Positions 6,965-14,452 are shown, counted from the stretch's first letter. The stretch: 17,234 bases of DNA from Rubrobacter sp. (GCA_013815575.1 JACDFX010000005.1:1-17234); one strand, 5' to 3'. The notes: a model not told the origin generated them from the sequence alone. Numbers and translations are program-made.

Positions 6965-7301
6965 GTGGAGAGGGAGAAGGGTTTCATCGCCCGGCAGAAG
7001 GAAGATTGAAAATCCCACCTCTTCCGCTCGCCCTTGCGGCGTCGGTGGGGGTTGGTGGGGTTGGGGATCTCGCTCGTCGTGATTCCTCACCGACGCCCCC
7101 CGAACGGGCCTCGCGGCCTTCCCGCCGTTCGGCGTCCTCGAGGGGATGGGCGCCCACTTCGGCTCCCTGGCTGAGCTCAAGCCCGAGGAGCAGGCGACGC
7201 TCGCCGGCATCCTGCGTGCCTGGGCCGGCCTCTTTGTGATCTGCAGTTTCGCGCTGATGGTGATCGGGGGCATCTTGGGTGGAGGTCCTCCGGTTCCTTA
7301 A
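6965..7301 (+). pseudogene. Possible decayed small membrane protein, spread over three frames
   Basis: This 421-bp gap (6962-7382) has no intact gene, but it reads like one broken protein. From GTG 6965 one frame gives VEREKGFIARQKED and then stops at 7007. The next frame continues KIPPLPLALAASVGVGGVG, a hydrophobic stretch. From 7083 to the TAA at 7299-7301 the third frame gives FLTDAPRTGLAAFPPFG, then GSLAELKPEEQATLAGILRA and a clear transmembrane stretch GLFVICSFALMVIGGILGG. Only the last part has an ATG (7146, 51 aa), and GAGGGG abuts it with no spacer. The second frame change falls in a G-run-rich segment (7041-7066), where indels or read errors are likely. A real 51-aa protein or chance open frames are alternatives. 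No strong promoter is seen before the next gene; CATAAT at 7341-7346 is a weak -10 candidate. Confidence 0.35.
7038..7097. repeat. Perfect 10-bp inverted repeat enclosing a G-run tract
   Basis: GGCGTCGGTG (7038-7047) and CACCGACGCC (7088-7097) are exact complements, 40 nt apart. The loop holds repeated GGGG runs separated by TT or TTGGT (to 7066), which could form a two-tier G-quadruplex on the plus strand. It lies between the kinase-transferase operon and the GalT-like gene. It could be a weak terminator or merely part of the decayed frame; the repeat itself is certain, the role is not. Confidence 0.5.
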
Positions 7302-7382
7302 GCGGGAAGCCTGGGGCGCACGGCCGCACCGCGGAGTCTGCATAATGTGCCGCGTCGCACCCGGGACCAGCAGAGGAGCAGG

Positions 7383-8471
7383 ATGACAGATTCCAGGATT
7401 ACAGACCTACCGGCCCTGATCAGAGGCCTCCCCCCCGAAGACCGCGCCCTCGCCGAACGCATCCTCGACACCTCCGCCACGACCGGGCGGCTCGACCCGC
7501 CGGAGGGGATGCGGCCCTGGATCGAAAAGTCCTTCGGCTCCGTGGAGGCCGTGACGGAGCAGCGCATCGTGAAGGTGACCAACAGGATCACCCTGGAAGG
7601 CACCCTCTTTAACGAGCTGCGGGCCTCCCGTCCCCTCGACACCGGCGTAAGCCTGGACCTCGACAGAGAGATAGCCGCCACGGAAGGGGACCCGTTCTGC
7701 CGCCCCGAGGAGGGCACCCCCGCCGACGTCTTCGGCCGCGTCAGGGGCAAACACGCCACGACCGCCTCCAACATCGCCAAGTACGACGGCTTCCACGGCG
7801 TCGTCGTCTTCGATGACCATAACCCCCTGCACCTCACCCCCGAGAAGGTCTCGGACTACGTCTCAGTCGGCCTGGAGTGGTGCCGCGAGGCCGTCGGGGC
7901 GGACCCTGAGGCGAAGTATCCGTTCCTTATGTGGAACTGCCTCTGGCGGGCCGGAGGCTCCATCATTCACGGCCACGCCCAGGTTACCGCCACCCGCGGC
8001 TCCCATTACCCGAAGGTCGAGCGCCTCCGCCGCGCCGCCGCCGGCTACCGCTCCGAACACGGCACGGATTATTTCGGGGACCTCCACAGGGTCCACGACG
8101 CTTTGGGCCTCGGCGTCCCGGCAGGGGAGGGCGTCAAGGCGTTCGCCAGCCTCACACCTGTGAAGGAGAAGGAGCTCGTGGTGATCGGCGCCGGCCCTGG
8201 GGACGCGGCCCTGCACCGGATCGTCGGCGCCCTGCTGCGTTCGTTCGTCGACGACCTCGGCGTCCGGGCCTTCAACGTCGCCTTCTACATGCCGCCGCTC
8301 GCGCCCGCCGAAGAAGACTGGGCGGGCTTCCCGACGGTCGTGCACGTCGTGGACCGGGGCGACCCGGCAAACCGCACCTCGGACATCGGGGCCATGGAGT
8401 TGTACGCGGCCCCGGTGGTCGCCTCGGACCCGTTCCGGGTCGCGGGGGCGCTGCGGGGGGCCATTGCGTAA
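7383..8471 (+). CDS. GalT/HIT-superfamily nucleotidyltransferase- or phosphorylase-like protein
   Basis: A 362-aa protein of the galactose-1-phosphate uridylyltransferase/HIT superfamily. The key sign is IIHGHAQV, an HxHxQ active-site motif (H196-G197-H198-A199-Q200) in which the second His would be the nucleophile that takes up a nucleotide. It follows a strand-rich block, FHGVVVFDDHNPLHLTPEKV and MWNCLWRAGGS, as expected for this fold. The likely chemistry is transfer of a nucleotidyl group between a sugar-1-phosphate and UTP, ADP or phosphate; the substrate is not predictable from sequence. I do not see the usual GalT cysteine pair. ATG 7383 is chosen for the GAGGAG 4 nt upstream; an in-frame GTG at 7347 adds 12 basic residues without a good site. 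Its place after the sugar kinase/transferase operon suggests a role in nucleotide-sugar supply or recycling. Confidence 0.75.
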   Translation: MTDSRITDLPALIRGLPPEDRALAERILDTSATTGRLDPPEGMRPWIEKSFGSVEAVTEQRIVKVTNRITLEGTLFNELRASRPLDTGVSLDLDREIAATEGDPFCRPEEGTPADVFGRVRGKHATTASNIAKYDGFHGVVVFDDHNPLHLTPEKVSDYVSVGLEWCREAVGADPEAKYPFLMWNCLWRAGGSIIHGHAQVTATRGSHYPKVERLRRAAAGYRSEHGTDYFGDLHRVHDALGLGVPAGEGVKAFASLTPVKEKELVVIGAGPGDAALHRIVGALLRSFVDDLGVRAFNVAFYMPPLAPAEEDWAGFPTVVHVVDRGDPANRTSDIGAMELYAAPVVASDPFRVAGALRGAIA

Positions 8472-8480
8472 TCCCCGGTA

Positions 8481-8548
8481 GCGAAAGGATCTCGCAAAGA
8501 TCATCCTTTTGCGCGATGCGGCTTCGGGCGCTTTGTCTCATCCTTTCG
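8481..8548. promoter_or_regulatory. One left arm with two alternative right arms (competing hairpins)
   Basis: GCGAAAGGAT (8481-8490) can pair with ATCCTTTTGC (8503-8512; one G-U) or with ATCCTTTCG (8540-8548; perfect over 9 bp). Only one pairing can form at a time, a layout seen in attenuators. No T-run follows either stem. It lies in the 159-bp gap between the GalT-like gene and the MBL-fold gene. It may be a terminator of the first gene or leader control of the second. Confidence 0.35.
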
Positions 8549-8630
8549 TGCTGTCTGAACGACGGAACCAACCGGCTGACGCGCCCCAACCCGGGCTACG
8601 CCGGAAAAAGGACGCACGAGGAGGAAGCGT

Positions 8631-9398
8631 ATGGCGCAGGTCGACGAGGTGGCGAAGGGTATCTACCGGATCTGCACGTTCGAGCCACAGTCCGGGCTGA
8701 ACTTCAACCAGTTCCTGATCGACGACGAGCACCCGGCCCTCATCCACACCGGCATGTTCCCGATGTACGACGACGTGCGCAAGGCCGTAGGAGAGGTCAT
8801 CGACCCCTCGCGTCTGCGCTACGTCGTTGTCCCGCACTTCGAGGCCGATGAGTGCGGGGGCATGGGCCGCTTCGTCGAGGGGGCGCCCGACGCCGTCCTG
8901 GCCTCTAGCGAGCTCGGGGCGATGGTCAACCTGTCGGGGTGGGACTACTCGGGCCCCGTGCGGGGCTTCCGCGACGGCGACACCCTGGAGCTCGGGGAGC
9001 ACACCTTACGCTTTATGGAGACCCCGCACGTCCACCACTGGGACTCGATGATGGTCTTCGAGGAGACCACAGAGAGCCTCTTCCCGGCGGACCTGTTCAT
9101 GCAACCGGGAGACCAGCCTCCCGTCGTGCGGGAGAACCTGGGGGGCGCAATGTGCCAGTTCGCCAGGGAGACGGGCATCTTCCCCGCGGAGTATCCGGTG
9201 CTCAAGGTGACGGACCGCGTCGAAGAGATAGACCCGAGCTGGATCCACCCGATGCATGGCGGCAGCGTACCACGCGAGTCGACACCCTACTACTTCCACG
9301 CCCTGCGCAACCAGCCCTTCGCCTTCGAGGGCAAGCTCTTCGGTCGCATGCTACCCGGGTTCTCCGTCCCGGCCGTGGAGGAGGGCAAGTGGACGTAG
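8631..9398 (+). CDS. MBL-fold, ODP/flavodiiron-like metalloprotein
   Basis: Stand-alone metallo-beta-lactamase-fold protein of 255 aa, resembling the diiron (ODP) domain of flavodiiron proteins but with no flavodoxin domain. Visible ligands in order are H69-x-E71-x-D73 (HFEADE), H136 in HHWDSM, D154 in FPADLF, and H206/H209 in HPMHGGS. In canonical flavodiiron proteins D73 is followed by His; here it is E74, so the second metal site differs. The fold and the HWxDSM-type motif favour an oxygen- or NO-handling diiron protein over a hydrolase, but activity is uncertain. The start is supported by AGGAGGAA 5 nt upstream of the ATG. It overlaps the next gene by 10 bp, so the two are probably translated together. 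Confidence 0.82.
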   Translation: MAQVDEVAKGIYRICTFEPQSGLNFNQFLIDDEHPALIHTGMFPMYDDVRKAVGEVIDPSRLRYVVVPHFEADECGGMGRFVEGAPDAVLASSELGAMVNLSGWDYSGPVRGFRDGDTLELGEHTLRFMETPHVHHWDSMMVFEETTESLFPADLFMQPGDQPPVVRENLGGAMCQFARETGIFPAEYPVLKVTDRVEEIDPSWIHPMHGGSVPRESTPYYFHALRNQPFAFEGKLFGRMLPGFSVPAVEEGKWT

Positions 9399-9883
9399 AG
9401 ACCAGGCTGGAGAAGCTTGGGCTCGTCCTCCCGGAGCCGATGCAACTCCCGCCCGGGGTGGAACTCCCCTTCGCCTGGGTGCGGGTGCGCGGTAACCGTG
9501 CCTACGTCTCCGGCCACGGCCCATTGAACCCGGACGGCTCGCTCTGCGGTCCATTCGGTAAAGTCGGCACGGAGGTCTCTTCAGAGGTCTCCCCGGAGGA
9601 GGGCTACGAGGCGGCCCGCGGGTGCGCGCTCTCCGTCCTCGCCAGCCTCAAGCGCGAGCTCGGCGACCTAGACCGCGTAACCGCCTGGCTCGTGGTCCAC
9701 GGACTCGTTAACGCGGCCTCTGACTTGGGCGGATCGGCCGGCGTCGTCAATGGGTTCTCCGATCTGATCCTGGCCCTCTACGGCCCCGAGGCCGGAACCC
9801 ACGCCCGCACCGCCCCCGGCGTCGCGACCCTCCCGCTAAACCACGCTGTCTTCGTAGCCGCCGAGGTCAAAATAGCCGCTTGA
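9389..9883 (+). CDS. RidA/YjgF-family protein
   Basis: A 164-aa member of the longer YjgF/YER057c/UK114 subfamily. RidA proteins hydrolyse reactive enamine/imine intermediates; this subfamily's substrate is not known. Signature stretches are GNRAYVSGHGPLNPDGSL near residue 35, a long central helix with LASLKRELGDLDRVTAWLVV, and THARTAPGVATLPLN, in which R140 matches the substrate-carboxylate-binding Arg of RidA. GTG 9389 is chosen because GGAGGAGGG lies just upstream and because MDVETRLEKLGLVLPEP is the usual N-terminus of this group. The frame is open far upstream, but only as a shadow of the MBL gene. Its start lies inside the end of the MBL-fold gene, a coupled arrangement. Confidence 0.9.
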   Translation: MDVETRLEKLGLVLPEPMQLPPGVELPFAWVRVRGNRAYVSGHGPLNPDGSLCGPFGKVGTEVSSEVSPEEGYEAARGCALSVLASLKRELGDLDRVTAWLVVHGLVNAASDLGGSAGVVNGFSDLILALYGPEAGTHARTAPGVATLPLNHAVFVAAEVKIAA

Positions 9884-9888
9884 GACTG

Positions 9889-9931
9889 TTAGCGGTCAGC
9901 TTTCAGGCTCAGTTCCGGAACTGACCGCTAA
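9889..9931. terminator. Perfect 11-bp hairpin with nested palindrome, probable bidirectional terminator
   Basis: TTAGCGGTCAG (9889-9899) and CTGACCGCTAA (9921-9931) pair perfectly around a 21-nt loop. A perfect 16-bp palindrome, TCAGTTCCGGAACTGA (9909-9924), overlaps the right arm, so two different cruciforms are possible. It begins 5 bp after the RidA-like stop, and the next gene converges from the other side. There is no adjacent T-run; TTTTTT occurs only at 9972-9977. The CTGACCGCT unit is the kind of short word found in dispersed REP-like repeats of some bacteria. Confidence 0.6.
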
Positions 9932-9998
9932 TCGCACAACTTTCTATGTGCAGCAAACGTACATTTCTCCGTTTTTTGCTCGGGGGATCTTTCGGTGC

Positions 9999-10976
9999 TT
10001 ACCAGTCTGGCACGGGCTGCTTCGGGCATCCGAGGCGCTCGGCGAACCACGCGAGAGTCTTTTCCAGCCCTTCGCGCGCTGGGACGCGAGGTTCCCAACT
10101 GAGGGACTCGCGGGCCCGGGTCAAGTCCGGGCAGCGGCGTTTGGGGTCGCCCGGCGGCAGTGGGGCGAAGGAGATGACGCCTTTATTGCCGGAGAGATCT
10201 ATGACCATTTCGGCGATCTCCAGCACGGTCATCTCGACAGGGTTGCCGAGGTTTACGGGGCGGGTCTCGGCGCTTTGCATCAGGCGCAGGAAGCCTTCGA
10301 TCAGGTCGTCCACGTACTGGATGCTCCTGGTCTGGGAACCGTCGCCGTGGACGACGAGGGGTTCGCCGGCGAGCGCGCGGCAGGCGAAGCTCGGGACGAC
10401 GCGCCCGTCGTTAGGACGCATGGCGGGGCCGTAGGTATTGAAGACGCGGGCAATGCGGGTGTCTACCTCATGGTGGCGATGGTAGGCCATGGTGATGGCC
10501 TCGGCGTAGCGCTTCGCCTCGTCGTAGACGCCGCGGATGCCGACCTGATCCACGTTGCCGCGGTAGTCCTCGTGTTGTGGGTGGACGAGCGGGTCGCCGT
10601 AGACCTCGGAGGAGGAGGCGAGCAGCAGGCGGGCGTCCCGGGCCTTCGCGAGGCCGAGGACGTTGTAGGTGCCGAGGGCGCCGGCTTTAAGGATCGGGAT
10701 GGGGATGCGCTCGAAGTCCGTGGGGCTCGCGGGGGAGGCGAGATGGTAGATCACATCCAGCTTTCCCCGGATCTCGATGGGCAGCGTGACGTCGTGGTCC
10801 AGGTAGTCGAAGTTCGGATCATCCGCGAAGTGGGCCACGTTTTCCAGCGAGCCCGTCCTCAGGTTGTCCGCGCAGACGACTCGGTAACCTTCCGCGAGCA
10901 GCCGTCCGCAAAGGTGGCTGCCGAGAAAGCCAGCACCACCCGTCACGAGCGCCCCTGGCCTCCGGATCTCAGTCAT
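9999..10976 (-). CDS. uxs: UDP-glucuronate decarboxylase (UDP-xylose synthase)
   Basis: Extended-SDR sugar-nucleotide enzyme of 325 aa that would convert UDP-glucuronate to UDP-xylose. It has the Rossmann motif [12 protein letters not shown] at the N-terminus. The active-site residues are S123-E124 in SSSEVYGDP and Y151/K155 in YDEAKRYAE, then [19 protein letters not shown] and [19 protein letters not shown]. The [15 protein letters not shown] segment is characteristic of the UXS group rather than of GalE or RmlB. Its ATG overlaps the end of the UDP-glucose dehydrogenase gene by 8 bp, and that enzyme makes its substrate, which strongly supports the assignment. A UDP-apiose/xylose synthase-type or 4-epimerase function is a less likely alternative. 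Confidence 0.88.
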   Translation of the reverse strand: MTEIRRPGALVTGGAGFLGSHLCGRLLAEGYRVVCADNLRTGSLENVAHFADDPNFDYLDHDVTLPIEIRGKLDVIYHLASPASPTDFERIPIPILKAGALGTYNVLGLAKARDARLLLASSSEVYGDPLVHPQHEDYRGNVDQVGIRGVYDEAKRYAEAITMAYHRHHEVDTRIARVFNTYGPAMRPNDGRVVPSFACRALAGEPLVVHGDGSQTRSIQYVDDLIEGFLRLMQSAETRPVNLGNPVEMTVLEIAEMVIDLSGNKGVISFAPLPPGDPKRRCPDLTRARESLSWEPRVPAREGLEKTLAWFAERLGCPKQPVPDW

Positions 10977-12366
10977 GCCCGAAGCCCCTGTAGAGTAGGC
11001 CGGCCTCGCGGGCGGCGGCGGGGTCGATGGCGTTGCGGCCGTCGATCAGGAGCTTGGGTTCCTGCATGAGCGAAGCCACGCGGCGGAGGTCGAGGTTGCG
11101 CACCTCCGACCACTCCGTCACCACGACGGCGGCGTGCGCACCTTCGAGCGCCTCGTGGGGGTCGAAGGCCACCAGTAGGTCCGGCGCCCTCCGGGCGGCT
11201 GCCTTGGCGGCCACGGGATCGTAGCCGACCACCAGCGCGCCAAGCGAGCAGAGCTCCGCCGCTATACCGAGGCTCGGGGCCTCACGCAGGTCGTCGGTGT
11301 TCGGCTTGAAGGCGAGACCTAAGAGCGCCACCCGCTTGCCGTCCAGCGTGCCGAGGTCCCGTTGGAGCTTAGAGACGACGAGCTCGCGCCGACGGTCGTT
11401 CACGGCGACCGTGGCATCAAGGAGCCTCGTCTCGTGTTGGTACTCGCGGGCGATGGAGCGGAGGGCGGCGACGTCTTTGGGCAGGCAGGAGCCGCCCCAG
11501 CCGATCCCGGCGTTCAGGAAACGCGGGCCGATGCGCCCGTCGAGGCCGATCCCGGTCGCCACGCTCCCCACGTCCGCCCCCGTCAGTTCGCAGAGGTCGG
11601 AGATCTCGTTGATAAAGCTGACCTTTGTCGCGAGAAAGGCGTTCGCCGCGTACTTGATCATCTCCGCGCTCGCGAGATCCGTCACCACGAACGGTACGGT
11701 CACCCTCGGGCGAGGGTCCATCTCCACAGGAAAGCTCTGCTCGATCACGGGCCCGTACAGCTCCCGCATGACGTCCACAACCCACGCCTCCTCCGCTCCC
11801 ACCACGATCCTGTCCGGAAACAACGAATCGTAGACGGCGCTCCCCTCGCGCAAGAACTCCGGGTTGGAGGCGACGCCGAACCGGACCTCCTCCGGGTGAT
11901 GCACCCCTCCGACCTCGTCGGCCCCCTCCCGGATGAGCACGGAGACGTAGTCGCCGCTACCCACCGGCACCGTGCTCTTGTTGGCGACCACGAGCGGTCG
12001 CGCGCGCCGGGTGGATTCGGCCAGAGCCCGCCCGATGCTGCGGGCAACGGACGAGACGTTTGAGAGGTCGGCCGCGCCGCCCTCTCCCTGCGGTGTGTCT
12101 ACGGCGATAAAGACGACGTTGGCACCACCCACTGCCGCATCGAACCCTTCGGTAAAGGAGAGCCTTCCCGCGCCCACCCCGCGCGCGACCAACTCTTCCA
12201 GGCCCGGTTCGTAGACCGGCATCCTGCCCTGCTGCAGCCCCGCGACGCGTTCCCGGTCCTTGTCGACACACGTCACCCGATGCCCGACCCGCGCCAGGCT
12301 CGCCCCCGTCACGAGCCCCACGTACCCGGCCCCAACGACCGCCACGTCAGCCACCCGCGACAACAC
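10969..12366 (-). CDS. ugd: UDP-glucose 6-dehydrogenase
   Basis: Oxidises UDP-glucose to UDP-glucuronate with two NAD+. The 465-aa length is usual for bacterial enzymes. The NAD motif is VVGAGYVGL (G12-x-G14-xx-G17), followed by [24 protein letters not shown] and [12 protein letters not shown]. The catalytic cysteine is C294 in [13 protein letters not shown]. The C-terminal half carries [20 protein letters not shown], the UDP-binding signature of the family. GTG 12366 is the start, with TTG as the next codon and a GGAAGG upstream; a GTG four codons later is possible. It is the first gene of the pair with the UDP-glucuronate decarboxylase. No promoter is obvious in the 105-bp gap before it. 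Confidence 0.95.
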   Translation of the reverse strand: MLSRVADVAVVGAGYVGLVTGASLARVGHRVTCVDKDRERVAGLQQGRMPVYEPGLEELVARGVGAGRLSFTEGFDAAVGGANVVFIAVDTPQGEGGAADLSNVSSVARSIGRALAESTRRARPLVVANKSTVPVGSGDYVSVLIREGADEVGGVHHPEEVRFGVASNPEFLREGSAVYDSLFPDRIVVGAEEAWVVDVMRELYGPVIEQSFPVEMDPRPRVTVPFVVTDLASAEMIKYAANAFLATKVSFINEISDLCELTGADVGSVATGIGLDGRIGPRFLNAGIGWGGSCLPKDVAALRSIAREYQHETRLLDATVAVNDRRRELVVSKLQRDLGTLDGKRVALLGLAFKPNTDDLREAPSLGIAAELCSLGALVVGYDPVAAKAAARRAPDLLVAFDPHEALEGAHAAVVVTEWSEVRNLDLRRVASLMQEPKLLIDGRNAIDPAAAREAGLLYRGFGHD

Positions 12367-12471
12367 CGCCCTTCCGACCAGCCTCCAGCCAACACCCGAA
12401 GGTTACCAGGAAGGCCGGTTCGAACGAAAGATGCACGACGCGGTGGGGAAACCTGCCCCCCGGCCCGACGC

Positions 12472-12990
12472 CTAGACCGGCAACCGGGCCCTGTTCCCCA
12501 CCTCGACGCCGCGCTCCGCGAAGAAGCCCTTGTTGACCTCGAGGGCGTACTGGGCGGGCTCGGCGGACGTATAGTGGGGCGGTGTGTCGTCGAGTGCCTT
12601 CATGTCCTGGATGTCCACGATGCGCCCCTCGGAGTCCATAAAGGCTATGGAGAGCGGGATCAGGGTGTCCTTCATCCAGAACGACAAGTCTCTCTCCTCC
12701 GGATACGCGAAGAGCATCCCGGCGTCCTCGGCCAGCGCCGTGCGCCCCATGAGACCACGGGCCATCTCGTCCGTGTCGTCCGCGATCTCGACTCTCACCC
12801 TGACGCCGTCTTTGCCTGACGTGTCTATGGCGACGATCTCGGGAGCCTCTTTCGTAGCCCCCGAACTCGCGGCGGAGGACGAATCGGACCCGTTGGATTC
12901 GGCGTCGGAGGCCGTCCCGCTCCCCCCGTCCTGGCCGCAGCCGGCCGACAGGAAGACGAGGGCCAGCAAGGCGATCATCGAACCTCTCAT
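12472..12990 (-). CDS. DUF192 secreted lipoprotein
   Basis: Exported protein of 172 aa with unknown function. Residues 1-17 form a short signal peptide ending FLSAGC, with C18 the likely lipidated cysteine (the -3 residue is Ser rather than the usual Leu). A Ser/Gly/Asp-rich linker follows. The DUF192 domain then runs from about residue 65 to the end: RGLMGRTALAEDAGMLF, SFWMKDTLIPLSIAFMD and YALEVNKGFFAERGV are its familiar blocks. The ATG overlaps the AlaX stop codon (ATGA), so it is probably translated by coupling. It is the last gene of a three-gene minus-strand unit; its link to tRNA editing is not understood. Confidence 0.85.
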   Translation of the reverse strand: MRGSMIALLALVFLSAGCGQDGGSGTASDAESNGSDSSSAASSGATKEAPEIVAIDTSGKDGVRVRVEIADDTDEMARGLMGRTALAEDAGMLFAYPEERDLSFWMKDTLIPLSIAFMDSEGRIVDIQDMKALDDTPPHYTSAEPAQYALEVNKGFFAERGVEVGNRARLPV

Positions 12991-13697
12991 CGCAGCACGA
13001 GCTCCACGCGCTTGTTCTGGCGGCCCTTGCTCTTGTGGGCGGTGATCTCGATGTTGCCCACCTCTCTCGTGTTGGCGACGTGGGTGCCGCCGTCGGCCTG
13101 GGTGTCCAGGTTCTCTATCTCGACGATCCTGACGGTCTTTACGCGTTCGGGTACGAGGTTGACCTGCGTTCGGATCAGGTCGGGATTACTCAGCGCCTCT
13201 TCGCGGGGCAACTCGTAGACCTTTACCGGCCGGTTCTCCGCCAGCGCCTCGTTGGCCCGGCGCTGTATCTCGCGGACGGCTTCGGCGGTCCACTCGCCGG
13301 GGAAGGAGAAGTCCATTCTGGCGTGGTCGGGGCGCATCTGGCCACCGGTTACTTTGGCGCCGAACTCCCGCCAGATCACACCGGAGAGGACGTGCAGCGC
13401 CGTGTGGTAGCGCATGTGGGCGTACCGCCTCTCCCAGTCCAGCGTCCCCTCTAATTCCTTCACCGTATCCGGGATGGCCCGGTCGAGGACGTGGACGATC
13501 CCACGCCCCTCCCGCCGGGCGTCCACGACGGCGGCGTTCACGGGACCAATACCTAGAGAACCCTTGTCCGCCGGCTGCCCGCCGCCGCCGGGATAGAACG
13601 CCGTCCCGTCCAGGACCACTTCCCGTCCGTCTATCCTCTTTACGCCGGCCCGGAACTCCTTGAGGTAGGAGTCCCCGAGGAAGAGTTCTTCGGTCAC
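12987..13697 (-). CDS. alaX: AlaX-type alanyl-tRNA editing protein
   Basis: Free-standing editing domain related to alanyl-tRNA synthetase, expected to remove serine (or glycine) wrongly attached to tRNA-Ala. At 236 aa it is the AlaX-M size. FYPGGGGQPADKGSL near residue 35 and the metal motif HTALH (H98/H102) are clear. The second metal motif reads ADGGTH (D202, H206), whereas many members have Cys where D202 stands; I believe some AlaX members share the Asp, so this need not mean loss of function. The end NIEITAHKSKGRQNKRVEL matches the family. The GTG start overlaps the stop of the PHP gene (GTGA) and has no ribosome binding site of its own, which points to coupled translation. Confidence 0.9.
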   Translation of the reverse strand: MTEELFLGDSYLKEFRAGVKRIDGREVVLDGTAFYPGGGGQPADKGSLGIGPVNAAVVDARREGRGIVHVLDRAIPDTVKELEGTLDWERRYAHMRYHTALHVLSGVIWREFGAKVTGGQMRPDHARMDFSFPGEWTAEAVREIQRRANEALAENRPVKVYELPREEALSNPDLIRTQVNLVPERVKTVRIVEIENLDTQADGGTHVANTREVGNIEITAHKSKGRQNKRVELVLR

Positions 13698-14452
13698 AGC
13701 GGGAGGGAGCCCTGTTCGTGGTTCTCGAAGGTGGCGACCTCGCGGTAGCCGACGTCGTGGACGAGTTTCAGGCTCCGGTCGTAGCCCGCCCCGACTTCGT
13801 CGGGGGCGTGGGCGTCGGAGGAGAGGATGATTGGAACGCCCCGGCGGTGGAACATCTCGAGGAACTGCCGGGAGGGGTAGATCTCACCTACCGGCTTCCT
13901 CAAGCCCGCCGCGTTTACGTCCACGACAACACCCGATTCAGCGACGGCGTCGGCGGTCTCTTCGAGCAGCGGGGTGATGTCCCGCTCGGGATAGCGGCGG
14001 AAGATCTTGATCAGGTCGGGGTGGCCGATGACCTCGAAGCGCCCCGAGAGGGCGGCCTCGCGGACGTTGCGGTAGTAGGCCGCGTAGAGCTCGTAGGCCT
14101 CGTAGCGCTCGTAGACGCTCTGGTCTGTGGCCCGGTCCACCTCGTCCCCGTCGACCCGGTGGACGGAGCCTATGACGTAATCGTAGGGAAGCGCCGTCGC
14201 GTCGGCTTCCATCCGCTCCTCCCGGCCGGGGACGAAATCTATCTCTATGCCGAGACGGAGTACCACGCTCTCGCTGATCTCTCTTGACTCCCGGAAGGCG
14301 GCCACGTCGATCTTGTCCAGGTAGCGGTCGTGCTCGGTTATGCCCATCTGGCGTATGCCCCTGCTCTTCGCCACCTCGCAGTAGCTCAGGATGTTCTCGA
14401 CCGTCATCGGGCGGTCGTCGTGGGCTATGACGTGCAGGTGGTAGTCGATCAA
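13694..14452 (-). CDS. PHP-family phosphoesterase (histidinol-phosphatase-like)
   Basis: Metal-dependent phosphoesterase with a PHP domain, 252 aa. Metal ligands can be followed through the chain: H5/H7 (DYHLH), E40-H41 (GITEHDR), E70 (GIEIDF), H98 (GSVHRVD), H144 (GHPDLI) and D213/H215 (SSDAH). The layout resembles HisK-type histidinol-phosphate phosphatases, but no other his gene is nearby, so the substrate may differ. The TTG start at 14452 is supported by GGAG 7 nt upstream. It heads a unit with alaX and the DUF192 gene through 4-bp overlaps. It is divergent from the antiporter gene and shares an AT-rich control region with it. Confidence 0.85.
   Translation of the reverse strand: MIDYHLHVIAHDDRPMTVENILSYCEVAKSRGIRQMGITEHDRYLDKIDVAAFRESREISESVVLRLGIEIDFVPGREERMEADATALPYDYVIGSVHRVDGDEVDRATDQSVYERYEAYELYAAYYRNVREAALSGRFEVIGHPDLIKIFRRYPERDITPLLEETADAVAESGVVVDVNAAGLRKPVGEIYPSRQFLEMFHRRGVPIILSSDAHAPDEVGAGYDRSLKLVHDVGYREVATFENHEQGSLPL

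Noticed and set aside
8517..8630. ATG at 8517 starts a hydrophobic, Cys-containing stretch (MRLRALCLILSCCLNDG) like a lipoprotein signal.
   Set aside because: There is no ribosome binding site, the frame runs on inside the MBL-fold gene as a shadow frame, and it overlaps the hairpin arms.
9948..11069. Plus-strand open frame of 373 codons.
   Set aside because: It is antisense to the UDP-xylose synthase gene, which has full active-site motifs and overlaps its pathway partner.
12411..12432. GGTTCGAAC looks like the T-loop of a tRNA.
   Set aside because: The flanking five bases on each side do not pair on either strand, and no acceptor, D or anticodon arms are found nearby.
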